Positions 17,524 through 25,736 of a stretch of 33,230 bases of DNA are shown in pieces. The stretch lies in assembly GCF_943193025.1 (NCBI RefSeq), contig NZ_CALPCQ010000022.1, forward strand, positions 1-33,230, read 5' to 3'. Positions within the stretch are counted from its first letter, which is position 1, and each line of letters opens with the position of its first letter. The notes under the pieces are model-generated. The model was not told the origin of the DNA and searched no databases. It saw only the letters and a list, made by a program, of their open reading frames with translations. A program made the position numbers and the translations under genes. Source of the stretch: Lactobacillus agrestimuris. Lineage in GTDB: Bacteria; Bacillota; Bacilli; Lactobacillales; Lactobacillaceae.

Positions 17524-18234
17524 TTATATCTTTCTCAAATCTTCTTCTAAACCGGTCTTACTTGCTGTTTGATCATCAACTCTTTTAATCACACGAGCGG
17601 GTACACCAGCAACCATTGTATGTGGCTCAACATCTTTAGTTACAACCGCACCTGCCGCAACAACTGCGCCTTCACCTACATGAACACCTTCAATTACTAC
17701 AGCATTTGCTCCCATAACTACGTTATCATCGATTCTAACTGGTTCAGCTGAGGCCGGTTCAATCACACCTGCAAGAACGCTGCCAGCACCAATGTGACAA
17801 TGCTTACCAACAATGGCACGACCACCAAGTACAACTCCCATATCGATCATGGTATCATCACCAATTTCAGCACCAATGTTAATAATGGCGCCCATCATAA
17901 TAACTGCATTCTTTCCTATTAATACTTGATCACGAATGATAGCACCCGGTTCAATTCGAGCATCAAATTTCTTTAGATCAAGTAAAGGTACTGCAGAATT
18001 TCTAGCATTATTTTCAATTCTTGATGCTTCGATCTTATCTTCATTTGCCTTTAAAAATGGTTCAACATCTTTCCAGTCACCAAAAATCACGCCTGAATGA
18101 CTCTCGGTGAAGTTTTCGATTTCAGAAGGAAAATCAATTTGATTCAAATCTCCCTTAATAAATACTTTTACTGGTGTCTTCTTTGGTGCATTTCCAATGT
18201 ATTCAATAATACTTTTTGCGTCTAATTGTGCCAT
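17524..18234 (-). CDS. dapH: 2,3,4,5-tetrahydropyridine-2,6-dicarboxylate N-acetyltransferase
   Basis: A 236-aa acetyl-CoA-dependent transferase that acetylates tetrahydrodipicolinate. An N-terminal DapH domain (about 1-85) is followed by left-handed beta-helix hexapeptide repeats from about 90 to 210, visible as repeated I/V-G-x-x motifs ([40 protein letters not shown]). It ends with the typical [12 protein letters not shown] segment. The length of about 236 aa is that of the acetyl form (DapH), not the longer succinyl DapD, so the operon uses the acetylase branch. GAGG precedes the ATG, 18 nt after lysA. Confidence 0.95.
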   Translation of the reverse strand: MAQLDAKSIIEYIGNAPKKTPVKVFIKGDLNQIDFPSEIENFTESHSGVIFGDWKDVEPFLKANEDKIEASRIENNARNSAVPLLDLKKFDARIEPGAIIRDQVLIGKNAVIMMGAIINIGAEIGDDTMIDMGVVLGGRAIVGKHCHIGAGSVLAGVIEPASAEPVRIDDNVVMGANAVVIEGVHVGEGAVVAAGAVVTKDVEPHTMVAGVPARVIKRVDDQTASKTGLEEDLRKI

Positions 18235-18251
18235 TTTAAAACCTCTATCTA

Positions 18252-19562
18252 TTAATCTTCATATGATTGATCTAAATGAACTAAATCTTCTAAGCTTTCG
18301 CGCTTAATTACTAACTTTGCCTTACCATTTTCTGCAAATACCACAGCTGGTCGCGGATTACGATTATAATTTGATGCCATTGAATAGCCATATGCACCTG
18401 TATCAAGCATCGCTAGAATTGATCCGGCCTGAGTTACTGGTAATGCTTGATCTTGAGCTAAAATATCGCCGCTTTCGCAATATTTTCCAGCAATCCTGAC
18501 ATGTTCAGTTGCTTTTGCATGAGGATCGGAAGCTAAAACTGTTTCATATTCTGCATCATAAAGGGCGGGACGAATGTTATCACCCATACCACCATCAATT
18601 GCAACATATGGACGATAGCCTGGAATAATTTTTCGACTTCCTGTTGTATATAAGTTATATCCGGCAGGTCCAACGATCGAACGCCCCGGCTCAATATCAA
18701 TTTCAGGAATTGGAAAATCATTTTTATTTGCTTCTTCTTTGATGGTTTGAATAATTGCTCTTACAAATTCCTCTGGTCTTAACGGATTATCATTTGCAGT
18801 ATATTTTATTCCGAATCCCCCGCCAACATTAAGAATACTTGCAGTGTAATCATATTGCTCGCGCCAATTTTCAACAATTTCCATTAGCTTCTTAGCCGCC
18901 ATTTGAAATCCATTTAACTCGAAAATTTGTGACCCAATATGAGCGTGAACACCAACCATTTCCATTCGCGGATTTGCAAGAACCTTTTCTAAAGCTAAAT
19001 CTGCTTGACCTGATTCAAGGTCGAAACCAAATTTACTATCAACTTGACCAGTTTGATCGTATTCATGAGTATGAGCTGAAATACCTGGTGCTATTCGAAG
19101 CATGACTTTCATCTGTTCATCTTTTTCTTGCAAAATTTGATCAAGCAATTCAATTTCATAAAAATTATCTAAGATAATTTTTCCAATATGGTGATCAACA
19201 GCCATTTCAAGCTCTGCTTTTGATTTATTGTTGCCGTGAAAACTAATTCGACTAGTTGGAAAATCAGCCTTCAATGCCGTATAAAGTTCTCCGGCCGAAA
19301 CTACGTCTGTGTATGCACCTTCTTCATTTGCAACTTGATACATGGCAATTGATGAAAAGGCCTTACTTGCATAACTAACTGCGTATGCCACATTTTCTTC
19401 TTCAAAGACCTTTCTAAAAGCTCTAATTTGACTGCGAATTCGTTCAACATCATAAACCACAAGTGGCGTTCCAAATTGATGGGCTAGTTCGACGGCATCT
19501 ACACCACCGATTGTTAAATGACCTTGTTCGTTAATTTGTTCTTTTGTAATTTGAGAATTCAT
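18252..19562 (-). CDS. lysA: Diaminopimelate decarboxylase
   Basis: A 436-aa fold type III PLP enzyme converting meso-diaminopimelate to lysine. The PLP lysine is K67 in [16 protein letters not shown], the glycine-rich [13 protein letters not shown] and the active-site CESGD follow in order. It is the first gene after the lysine riboswitch, with CGGAG before the ATG. Having the final enzyme first in the operon, and its divergence from lysC-dapF, places all lysine genes together. Intact. Confidence 0.96.
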   Translation of the reverse strand: MNSQITKEQINEQGHLTIGGVDAVELAHQFGTPLVVYDVERIRSQIRAFRKVFEEENVAYAVSYASKAFSSIAMYQVANEEGAYTDVVSAGELYTALKADFPTSRISFHGNNKSKAELEMAVDHHIGKIILDNFYEIELLDQILQEKDEQMKVMLRIAPGISAHTHEYDQTGQVDSKFGFDLESGQADLALEKVLANPRMEMVGVHAHIGSQIFELNGFQMAAKKLMEIVENWREQYDYTASILNVGGGFGIKYTANDNPLRPEEFVRAIIQTIKEEANKNDFPIPEIDIEPGRSIVGPAGYNLYTTGSRKIIPGYRPYVAIDGGMGDNIRPALYDAEYETVLASDPHAKATEHVRIAGKYCESGDILAQDQALPVTQAGSILAMLDTGAYGYSMASNYNRNPRPAVVFAENGKAKLVIKRESLEDLVHLDQSYED

Positions 19563-19597
19563 AATTTTAGCTCCGTTCTGTTAGACGAAACGCTAAT

Positions 19598-19635
19598 AAA
19601 AAAATCCACTGTCTGCGCATAACAAACAATGGATT
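19598..19635 (-). terminator. Lysine riboswitch terminator
   Basis: On the minus strand AATCCATTGT (19635-19626) pairs with ACAGTGGATT (19612-19603), with one mismatch, and is followed by a run of T (19604-19598). It sits between the aptamer and lysA and is expected to form when lysine is bound. Confidence 0.85.
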
Positions 19636-19649
19636 AACTCTTCTTAATC

Positions 19650-19822
19650 TGATAGTCGATAGCGCTCCGCAAAATCTTTGCGACAGTTCGTAAGTTCTTA
19701 ACTTACGACCCAGCGTATGCATTTGGCACTGCATCGCTTCGGCAACTTCCCCTTTCACAATTATTCAAAGTCTTACCAGACTCCTAATTGCTACTGATGT
19801 CAGTTGCGCCTCTATTGAATTT
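19650..19822 (-). promoter_or_regulatory. Lysine riboswitch (L box)
   Basis: On the minus strand the conserved L-box blocks appear in order: AGAGGCGC (19813-19806), GGGGAAGTTGCCGAAG (19752-19737), GCTGGGTC (19714-19707), ACTGTCG, and GCGGAGCGCTATC (19670-19658). This order and spacing match the lysine aptamer, and a terminator follows. It controls lysA and the rest of the minus-strand operon, switching it off when lysine is abundant. A 63-codon open frame through this region is an accident of the RNA sequence. Confidence 0.93.
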
Positions 19823-19828
19823 ACCTGT

Positions 19829-19857
19829 AGTCTACGCTTTGATTAAATCCAAGTCAA
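19829..19857 (-). promoter_or_regulatory. Promoter of the lysA-patA operon
   Basis: Minus strand: -35 TTGACT (19857-19852), 17-nt spacer, -10 TAGACT (19834-19829). Transcription would start near 19822, just before the L-box aptamer. Confidence 0.8.
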
Positions 19858-19994
19858 TACTTTTATTATGTTTTTTTAATTTTTGTAAAATTATAGTTAT
19901 TAATATATCTGAATTTAACTTGCAAGATTAAAAATTAATGTTAAAATTCAACTTAAAATCATTTCGAGTTCAAAAACATTTTAAGGAGTTTTAT

Positions 19995-21350
19995 ATGAAA
20001 ATTGTAAAGTTTGGAGGCAGCTCCCTTGCCAGTGGTAACAACGTTGAGCAAGCATTAAAAATTATCTTAAGCGATAAAGACAGACAAGTTATTGTAGTAT
20101 CTGCGCCTGGAAAAAGAGATGACCAAGATATTAAAGTTACTGATCTTTTAATCAAATATGCAAAGCAAGTACTAGCTAATAAAAACTCAAATGAAATAGT
20201 TCAAGAAATTTATTCTCGCTATCAAGAAATTGCTAATTATTTTGGTTTAGAAAATGAAAAAGTAGAAATTATCAAAGAAATTTTACTTAATTTACCTAAG
20301 AAAAGTTATCCAAATTCTGACTATTTAATGGCCGCTTTTAAGGCTCATGGTGAAAGATTAAATGCTAGATTAATTGCTCTAATTTTGAATCATCAAGGTA
20401 TCAAAAGTAGATTCTTGGACCCAGTTGAAGCAGGCCTAATCGTCACTGGTGAGCCTAATGATGCGTTAGTAAATCCAGAAACTTATATAAATCTTGATCA
20501 AGTATCAATTGATCCAGATGAACGAGTTATTTTTCCGGGATTCTTCGGTGTAACGCCTTCTGGAAATATTGCGACCTTTGCTCGTGGTGGTTCAGATATT
20601 ACTGGGGCAATTTTGGCTAGAGGATTACATGCCGATTTATATGAAAACTTTACTGACGTGAATGGTATTTTTGCTGCCAATCCGAATATCGTTGATCATC
20701 CCCAATCAATTAAAAAAATGACTTATCGAGAAATGCGAGAATTATCTTACGCTGGTTTCTCAGTATTCCATGACGAAGCCTTAATTCCAGCGATTCAGGG
20801 GCAAATTCCAATTAATGTTAAAAATACCCATGAACCCGAAAATCCCGGTACAATGATCGTTCCTGAAAAGAACTTTGATCCAGATAATATTATTACCGGT
20901 GTTACAAGTCAGAAAAATTTTTCGGCCTTATATTTACACAAATATCTCTTAAATAAAGAGGCCGGTTTTACTTTAAGAATTCTTCAAATCTTGGATAATC
21001 ACAATGTTCCTTATGAACACATGCCATCTGGAATAGATGACATTACGATTATCTTTAACAACGAATTTTTAAATGACCAATTAATTGATCAAATTTGTAA
21101 TGAAATTCAAGCAATGATCAATCCTGACAAACTCGAATGGATCAATAATTATGCCATTATTATGATTGTTGGCGAAGGGATGAAACAAACTGCTGGTGTC
21201 AGCAGACAAATTTTAGATTCTTTAGGACAAGATCAGATAACTCCAAGAATGATCAATCAAGGTGCATCACAAATTTCGATCATGATTGGTACTCAAAAAG
21301 AAAAAGCCGATAAAGCTGTAAAAATAATTTACGATCAATTTTTTAATTAA
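19995..21350 (+). CDS. lysC: Aspartate kinase
   Basis: A 451-aa aspartokinase catalysing the first step of the aspartate pathway. The N-terminal kinase domain begins MKIVKFGGSSLASG, with the KFGGSS nucleotide-binding motif, then KAHGERLNARL, FARGGSDITGA and NFTDVNGIFAANP. The C-terminal part (from about 300) carries two ACT-like regulatory domains. The start at 19995 is chosen because AAGGAG lies 6 nt upstream and the motif begins there; an upstream ATG at 19938 adds 19 unlikely residues. Length indicates a monofunctional class. No lysine riboswitch precedes it: the 137-nt gap is too short and shows no L-box on this strand, so feedback through the ACT domains is likely. Confidence 0.95.
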   Translation: MKIVKFGGSSLASGNNVEQALKIILSDKDRQVIVVSAPGKRDDQDIKVTDLLIKYAKQVLANKNSNEIVQEIYSRYQEIANYFGLENEKVEIIKEILLNLPKKSYPNSDYLMAAFKAHGERLNARLIALILNHQGIKSRFLDPVEAGLIVTGEPNDALVNPETYINLDQVSIDPDERVIFPGFFGVTPSGNIATFARGGSDITGAILARGLHADLYENFTDVNGIFAANPNIVDHPQSIKKMTYREMRELSYAGFSVFHDEALIPAIQGQIPINVKNTHEPENPGTMIVPEKNFDPDNIITGVTSQKNFSALYLHKYLLNKEAGFTLRILQILDNHNVPYEHMPSGIDDITIIFNNEFLNDQLIDQICNEIQAMINPDKLEWINNYAIIMIVGEGMKQTAGVSRQILDSLGQDQITPRMINQGASQISIMIGTQKEKADKAVKIIYDQFFN

Positions 21351-21367
21351 ATGAAAGGGCTAACTAT

Positions 21368-22372
21368 ATGGTTAATTTACTAAAGGTTCATGGCTCACAA
21401 AACCATTTTTTCATTCTAGACCAAACCGAACTTTTTAATCCTCTAACTGATTCTGAATTGCGTGCTTTTACCCAAAAGATTACTGATCCAAGCACCGGTA
21501 TTTTAAATGGTGCCGATGGTGTTTTAGCAATCAATGAACCAACTAGAAAAAATGCTCTTGCACAAATGCGTGTGATCAATGCAGATGGTAGTGAGGCATC
21601 AATGTGTGGTAACGGACTTCGAACTGTTGCTAGATATTTGAGCGAAAAATTCAATAAAGATAACTTTTTGGTCGATACTATGAACGCTAACTTGCAGGTA
21701 AGAAAAGAAAAGGATTTTGCAGAAAATGTTCCTGCATTTGCAGTCGAAATTTCACCAGTTAGCTTTAATAAAGAAGCAGTTCCATTTGAAAATTTAGGTC
21801 ATGATCGCCTAATTGATACACTTGTACCAGAAATTTATCCAGGATTACGCTTCACTTCGATGGCTGTCCCGAATCCGCAACTTGTGAGTTTTGTAAATGA
21901 AGAGCAAATTACTGGCCCTATTCTTGGAATTATTGGTGAAAAATTAAATTCAGAAAATCCCTATTTCACCGATGGAGTTAATGTCAATTTCGCTCAAATT
22001 ATCGACAAAAATAAGATCTTTGTTAGAACTTTCGAAAGAGGGGTTGGCTTTACCAATGCTTGTGGTACAGGGATGTCCGCTACTTCCCTAGCCTTACTTC
22101 TTACTCATCCAGATGACGTTGATATGGATAAAACAATTGATGTGTACAATCCAGGCGGTATGGTTAGAACTAAGTTACATTACGAAAATAATAAATATTG
22201 GATTGAATTAATTGGTAATGCGACATTTACTGATAAAATTGAAATTTCTGAAGATGATTTGCGACATGCAAAGTTTTCAAATATTACTTGCCAAGAAACT
22301 GGTGAACAATCAGCATATAAAAAGTTTGTAGATGATTTGCCAAAGTTTAATAAAATTAAAACTTTAGAATAA
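21368..22372 (+). CDS. dapF: Diaminopimelate epimerase
   Basis: A 334-aa cofactor-independent racemase converting LL- to meso-diaminopimelate. Both catalytic cysteines are present: C80 in MCGNGLRTVARY and C232 in NACGTGMSATS. ERGVGFT supplies the conserved Glu-Arg. The usual GNPHxV motif reads PNPQLVSF, with Gln171 in place of the conserved His. The protein is longer than the usual 270-280 aa; the extra part includes a C-terminal tail from about 300. It lies 17 nt after lysC with an AAAGGG site, forming a two-gene operon. It completes the pathway for lysine and, where used, meso-DAP. Confidence 0.92.
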   Translation: MVNLLKVHGSQNHFFILDQTELFNPLTDSELRAFTQKITDPSTGILNGADGVLAINEPTRKNALAQMRVINADGSEASMCGNGLRTVARYLSEKFNKDNFLVDTMNANLQVRKEKDFAENVPAFAVEISPVSFNKEAVPFENLGHDRLIDTLVPEIYPGLRFTSMAVPNPQLVSFVNEEQITGPILGIIGEKLNSENPYFTDGVNVNFAQIIDKNKIFVRTFERGVGFTNACGTGMSATSLALLLTHPDDVDMDKTIDVYNPGGMVRTKLHYENNKYWIELIGNATFTDKIEISEDDLRHAKFSNITCQETGEQSAYKKFVDDLPKFNKIKTLE

Positions 22373-22376
22373 AAAA

Positions 22377-22404
22377 TGAACTATTCGAAATACCGAATAG
22401 TTCA
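22377..22404. other. Perfect 11-bp hairpin after dapF
   Basis: TGAACTATTCG (22377-22387) and CGAATAGTTCA (22394-22404) form a perfect stem with a 6-nt loop, directly after the dapF stop. No T tract follows, so it is not a standard terminator; it may stabilise the 3' end. Confidence 0.6.
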
Positions 22405-22421
22405 AAATAGATATTTATAGC

Positions 22422-22458
22422 AAAAAGTAGTTGATCACTTTAAAATCAACTACTTTTT
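22422..22458. terminator. Bidirectional terminator between dapF and the lipoprotein hydrolase
   Basis: AAAAAGTAGTTGAT (22422-22435) pairs with ATCAACTACTTTTT (22445-22458), a 14-bp stem whose A/T ends serve both convergent transcripts. Confidence 0.88.
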
Positions 22459-22469
22459 TATATTAAAAT

Positions 22470-23303
22470 TTACTTCCATAAAAAGTTAACCAAAGCACGA
22501 TCAACTTCAGGATTGCTGTGCAAGCGACTATGTTGAGCATTTCTACCAGTAAACTTCTTTTCTTGATAACTCTTAGCATTTGGTAAAACTATATACTTAA
22601 GAGTTTTAGATGAAGTAATACTTACTCTTTGATCTCCACCATTTTCATAATCACCATAAAGATTTAGTACTCTAGCATGAGGATAATATTTCTTCAAAGG
22701 AAGAAGTTCCTTATATGAGCTTGTTTCTTTATTTGGCTTACCTGTTTTGGCATTTACTTTAAGTCCTGCAGGTTCATCATAACCAATAATTCCATCAAAG
22801 TGGCCAGCGATATCTACTTGATTATTTAGTGTAGGTAAATTTTTATTCTTAGCATTATTAAGTAAGTAGAACATGATTGCCATGTTACCCATTGAGTGAC
22901 CAACCATGTTCATCTTCTTGAAGTTGTATGATTTTTGAAGTCTTTTTACTACGTTTAATGCATACTTTCCATCTTGGTGATAATCCGCATTAATATTGTC
23001 TTCAAAGTTAACTTCAACGATTGGATTTTTAGAATTATGGTTAATTTTTCCTTCTAAAGTAACACTACCATTCTTGGAAACATTAGCCTTGATAATTTTA
23101 TTTGTAGCCCCCATGCTTTTTGCGGCATTTGCCATATGCTCTTCCGCATGACTGCTACTACCATAACCATGGAAAAAGATAGTTGGAGTTGAAATAGTTG
23201 TTCTACTTTTAGCAGTAGCTTCTTCACTGGAATTATTTGCTGTACAACCAGCCGCCAAAAGTGCTACTGCCGCCGCTGTTATAATTTTATAAATCTTTTT
23301 CAT
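22470..23303 (-). CDS. DUF915-type alpha/beta hydrolase lipoprotein
   Basis: A 277-aa secreted hydrolase with a lipoprotein signal: positive MKKIYK, a hydrophobic stretch and lipobox LAAGC with the lipidated Cys at 20. The hydrolase fold shows the oxyanion segment FFHGYGSS (43-50) and nucleophile elbow GHSMG with S137. Candidate acid D224 (or D218) and histidine H258 or H262 follow. This matches the DUF915 group of surface hydrolases common in lactobacilli; the substrate (ester or lipid) is unknown. GGGAAGGG lies before the ATG. It converges with dapF. Nearest promoter candidate is 23379-23407; the shared 43-bp motif copy 2 lies farther upstream. Confidence 0.88.
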   Translation of the reverse strand: MKKIYKIITAAAVALLAAGCTANNSSEEATAKSRTTISTPTIFFHGYGSSSHAEEHMANAAKSMGATNKIIKANVSKNGSVTLEGKINHNSKNPIVEVNFEDNINADYHQDGKYALNVVKRLQKSYNFKKMNMVGHSMGNMAIMFYLLNNAKNKNLPTLNNQVDIAGHFDGIIGYDEPAGLKVNAKTGKPNKETSSYKELLPLKKYYPHARVLNLYGDYENGGDQRVSITSSKTLKYIVLPNAKSYQEKKFTGRNAQHSRLHSNPEVDRALVNFLWK

Positions 23304-23378
23304 CTTTAACCCTTCCCTTGTCTCAAATATTTCTTAAAAAGCTATCAGGTCTATCAAATGGAATATCCTTCAGTCAAT

Positions 23379-23407
23379 ACCATAATATGAAACTATTCTT
23401 TGATCAA
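23379..23407 (-). promoter_or_regulatory. Candidate promoter of the lipoprotein hydrolase gene
   Basis: Minus strand: -35 TTGATC (23407-23402), 17-nt spacer, -10 TATGGT (23384-23379), about 75 nt before the start codon. Confidence 0.4.
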
Positions 23408-23480
23408 TACCTAATAAGCAATGGCACCCTTAATACCTGCATATCTGGCATTCCATATCATCCCCTCTTAACTTTTATCT

Positions 23481-23547
23481 ATTTTATGTCTTAAAACAAT
23501 TAATGTTAAATACTTATTTAATAGGTCAATCTATTACTTATTGTTAT
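23481..23547 (-). promoter_or_regulatory. Promoter with copy 2 of the 43-bp motif, no intact gene behind it
   Basis: Minus strand: -35 TTTAAC (23510-23505), 18-nt spacer, -10 TAAAAT (23486-23481), with motif copy 2 at 23505-23547. Transcription would run into 23470-23304, where a GAGGGG site precedes only a 16-codon frame (ATG at 23461) and all frames are soon closed. The intergenic stretch 23304-23675 otherwise holds the hydrolase promoter candidate and the -10 of the divergent LtrA gene. The RNA may be a long leader of the hydrolase gene, a small RNA, or the remains of a lost gene. Confidence 0.5.
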
Positions 23548-23675
23548 ATATTTTGGCAAGAATTTTATAATTATTGCCGATTTATTGTTTAGTAGAAATT
23601 ATTTTAATTAAACACATTTTCAATAACTACTGTATAATTTATGTTAAAAACTAAGAAGGAGTAAAAATATTCATA

Positions 23676-24782
23676 ATGAATAATCCACCTTTAACCAAAC
23701 GAGTTTCAATGATCGAACTTTTCTATGATTTGATTTTTGCATATATGATTTCACAAGCAACTGGACTAATTCACCATTTAGATCACGGAACAATTAGTGC
23801 AAGCTCATTTTTCACCTTCTTTTTGGTGGTAATTGTCTTCATCAATTCCTGGATGGTTCAATCTGTTTTTACCAATAGATACGGTGAATCAAGTTGGACG
23901 GATATTAGCCTTTATTTTGCAAATATGATGGTATTGCTATATATGACTAATTCATTCTCCGATACTAGCTATAAAGATATGCGTGTATTCTTCATTGCTG
24001 CAGGAATTCTTTCATTTCTTCTTTTGTTGCAATATTTAATTATTTTTATCAAAACAGATAATTCAATTGACAAAAAAATTTCATCAGTATTTATTTATAT
24101 TCTCTTATTTAGAACTGCTGTCTTACTAATCGGTGGTTTTCTGAATAATACTGTTGGAAACTTCATTGCAATTATTGGAGTATTAATTTCTTGGATTTTA
24201 CCAAGTTTTACCACTTCAATAACTAAGAATCACCCAATTATCTTTTCACATTTGCTTGAGCGTTTAACGCTTTTGATCATTATCACTTTTGGTGAAACGA
24301 TTATCGGTATTGCTGATTATTTCAAACCAAGTACTTTTTCAATTTATTCAATTTTGATTTTCCTCATTGTGGCCGGATTATTTTTCAACTATATCACGGA
24401 ATTCGATCATTTAATTGAAGAAAAAAGAAGCGGAGAAACTGGTAATTTACTGATCTATTTACATTACTTTATTCTGTTTGGTATCAGCCTGATCACCGTT
24501 TCACTTAAATTCATTAGTGAAGAAAAAGCTGATATGATCTTTGCAATTAGCTGTCTTTACGGGGGAATGTTACTTTTTTATATCGGACTCACAATTTCCA
24601 ATCACTATAATCAGAAAAAGTACCAAAAACAAACTTCAATTACATTAACTTATTTAATTTCATTAATTGTTGGCTATATCATTTTGATTATGAATCCAAC
24701 ATTCTCGTTAATCACCATTATTACAACAATAGTAGTGATTTTAAATGCAGCTATGAAGGTTAGTTTGCTATATACTAAATAA
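23676..24782 (+). CDS. Low temperature requirement protein A (LtrA) family membrane protein
   Basis: A 368-aa polytopic membrane protein with about nine to ten hydrophobic helices. The N-terminus has the LtrA family signature RVSMIELFYDLIFAYM, and an internal LLERLTLLIIITFGETIIGI matches the second family motif. The molecular role is not known; the Listeria name comes from a cold-growth phenotype. A -10 box TATAAT lies at 23633-23638. The only Shine-Dalgarno, AAGGAG at 23656-23661, is 14 nt from the ATG, unusually far, and no alternative ATG, GTG or TTG start is better placed. A terminator follows directly. Confidence 0.85.
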   Translation: MNNPPLTKRVSMIELFYDLIFAYMISQATGLIHHLDHGTISASSFFTFFLVVIVFINSWMVQSVFTNRYGESSWTDISLYFANMMVLLYMTNSFSDTSYKDMRVFFIAAGILSFLLLLQYLIIFIKTDNSIDKKISSVFIYILLFRTAVLLIGGFLNNTVGNFIAIIGVLISWILPSFTTSITKNHPIIFSHLLERLTLLIIITFGETIIGIADYFKPSTFSIYSILIFLIVAGLFFNYITEFDHLIEEKRSGETGNLLIYLHYFILFGISLITVSLKFISEEKADMIFAISCLYGGMLLFYIGLTISNHYNQKKYQKQTSITLTYLISLIVGYIILIMNPTFSLITIITTIVVILNAAMKVSLLYTK

Positions 24783-24786
24783 AAAT

Positions 24787-24812
24787 AAAAACAGGGCAAA
24801 TGCCCTGTTTTT
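24787..24812. terminator. Bidirectional terminator between LtrA and CMD genes
   Basis: AAAAACAGGGCA (24787-24798) and TGCCCTGTTTTT (24801-24812) form a GC-rich stem with A and T flanks, between convergent genes. Confidence 0.88.
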
Positions 24813-24821
24813 GTTTATGAT

Positions 24822-25139
24822 TTACTTCCAAACTTCCTTAGCAATATTGAATGCGCTCCATGCATTTGGCCAACCAACGTAAAATGCTAATTGAGTAATA
24901 ATTTCTGAAATTTCTTCTTTAGTAATACCGTTCTTTTTAGCAATTTGCATGTGAATTGGAAGTTGTTCAAATGCACCTTTGGTAATAAGTGCAGTCACAG
25001 TAATCATACTTCTGTACTTTAATGGAAGTTCCTTTTCTCTTGACCAAACTTCTCCAAATAAAACATCGTCATTAATTTCTGCAAATTTTGGAGCAAATTC
25101 TCCTAATTGATCGCGTCCTGCAGTTTGCTTTTCAGCCAT
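24822..25139 (-). CDS. Carboxymuconolactone decarboxylase-family protein
   Basis: A 105-aa all-helical CMD-fold protein. The core reads LPLKYRSMITVTALITKG, then EQLPIHMQIAKKNGITKEE and LAFYVGWPNAWSAF, matching the PcaC-like branch. The CxxC pair of AhpD-type peroxidase partners is absent; the position has EQLPIH. A true aromatic-degradation role is unlikely because no such pathway is visible; these small proteins in lactobacilli have no firmly known function. An AGAAGG site precedes the ATG. Its promoter contains copy 3 of the 43-bp motif shared with the cupin gene at 5.1 kb, so the two are probably co-regulated. Confidence 0.9.
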   Translation of the reverse strand: MAEKQTAGRDQLGEFAPKFAEINDDVLFGEVWSREKELPLKYRSMITVTALITKGAFEQLPIHMQIAKKNGITKEEISEIITQLAFYVGWPNAWSAFNIAKEVWK

Positions 25140-25188
25140 AATTATTACCTTCTTTTAAAAATTGTATTTTTTCTTTAACTTCAATATT

Positions 25189-25254
25189 ATTATAGGTCAA
25201 TTAATTTTTATGATAAATACTTATTTTATTTAGCTAGATATTACTTTTAGTTAT
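25189..25254 (-). promoter_or_regulatory. CMD promoter with copy 3 of the 43-bp motif
   Basis: Minus strand: -35 TTTATC (25217-25212), 17-nt spacer, -10 TATAAT (25194-25189). The motif covers 25212-25254, with direct repeats at 25215-25224 and 25239-25248. Architecture is the same as at the cupin gene. Confidence 0.62.
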
Positions 25255-25290
25255 CAATAGATCTCAAAACAGAACAAATTTATGATCAAA

Positions 25291-25318
25291 AAAGAGACCG
25301 AAAAAATTCAGTCTCTTT
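25291..25318 (-). terminator. Terminator of the glycosylation operon
   Basis: AAAGAGAC (25291-25298) pairs with GTCTCTTT (25311-25318); on the minus strand a T tract follows (to about 25288). It lies 8 nt after the GtrA-family stop codon. Confidence 0.8.
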
Positions 25319-25325
25319 AAATATT

Positions 25326-25736
25326 TTACTTTCTAAACGTAATCACTTTATTAATCACAAATTGAATCATAGTAGCAACAAATGTCGCTGCAACTTTTAC
25401 AATCAAATGCGGATATCCTAACTTAGTAACAAAAATAAATAATGATGCTGTTGTGAACACAGTCGTAATTTGTCCAACTAAAAAGTAAGAAATAAACCTC
25501 AATAACAGATGATTATGAACTTTGAAGTTAGTATAAGAATTCCAGAAAAAGTTATTGATAATTCCGCAAGTTGAAGAAATAATATTAGCAATTTCAACAT
25601 TCATATTAAAAAATGTGAGCAGTGTATATATTCCAAAATCAACAACTAAGCCTAATACGCCGATTAAGACATATTTAACTAATTGCCTGAAAGTATCTGA
25701 TTTCGCTGTTGTGATAATTTTATTCATTTTGCTCAT
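25326..25736 (-). CDS. GtrA-family membrane protein (putative lipid-linked sugar flippase)
   Basis: A 136-aa protein with four predicted membrane helices (about residues 20-40, 48-66, 80-102 and 108-130), the GtrA/GtcA family pattern: LVKYVLIGVLGLVVDFGIYT near the start, NNFFWNSYTNF in the middle loop and FVINKVITFRK at the end. GtrA proteins are thought to flip undecaprenyl-phosphate-linked sugars across the membrane for wall, teichoic acid or polysaccharide glycosylation. The start lies inside the end of the upstream GT-C gene (17-nt overlap), so the pair is translationally coupled. Last gene of its operon. Confidence 0.92.
   Translation of the reverse strand: MSKMNKIITTAKSDTFRQLVKYVLIGVLGLVVDFGIYTLLTFFNMNVEIANIISSTCGIINNFFWNSYTNFKVHNHLLLRFISYFLVGQITTVFTTASLFIFVTKLGYPHLIVKVAATFVATMIQFVINKVITFRK

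Noticed and set aside
19567-19758. 63-codon open frame on the minus strand before lysA
   Set aside because: It lies wholly inside the lysine riboswitch and its terminator; the conserved L-box blocks explain the sequence.
19938-19994. 19-residue N-terminal extension of aspartate kinase
   Set aside because: AAGGAG sits directly before the ATG at 19995 and the KFGGSS motif starts there, as in other aspartokinases.
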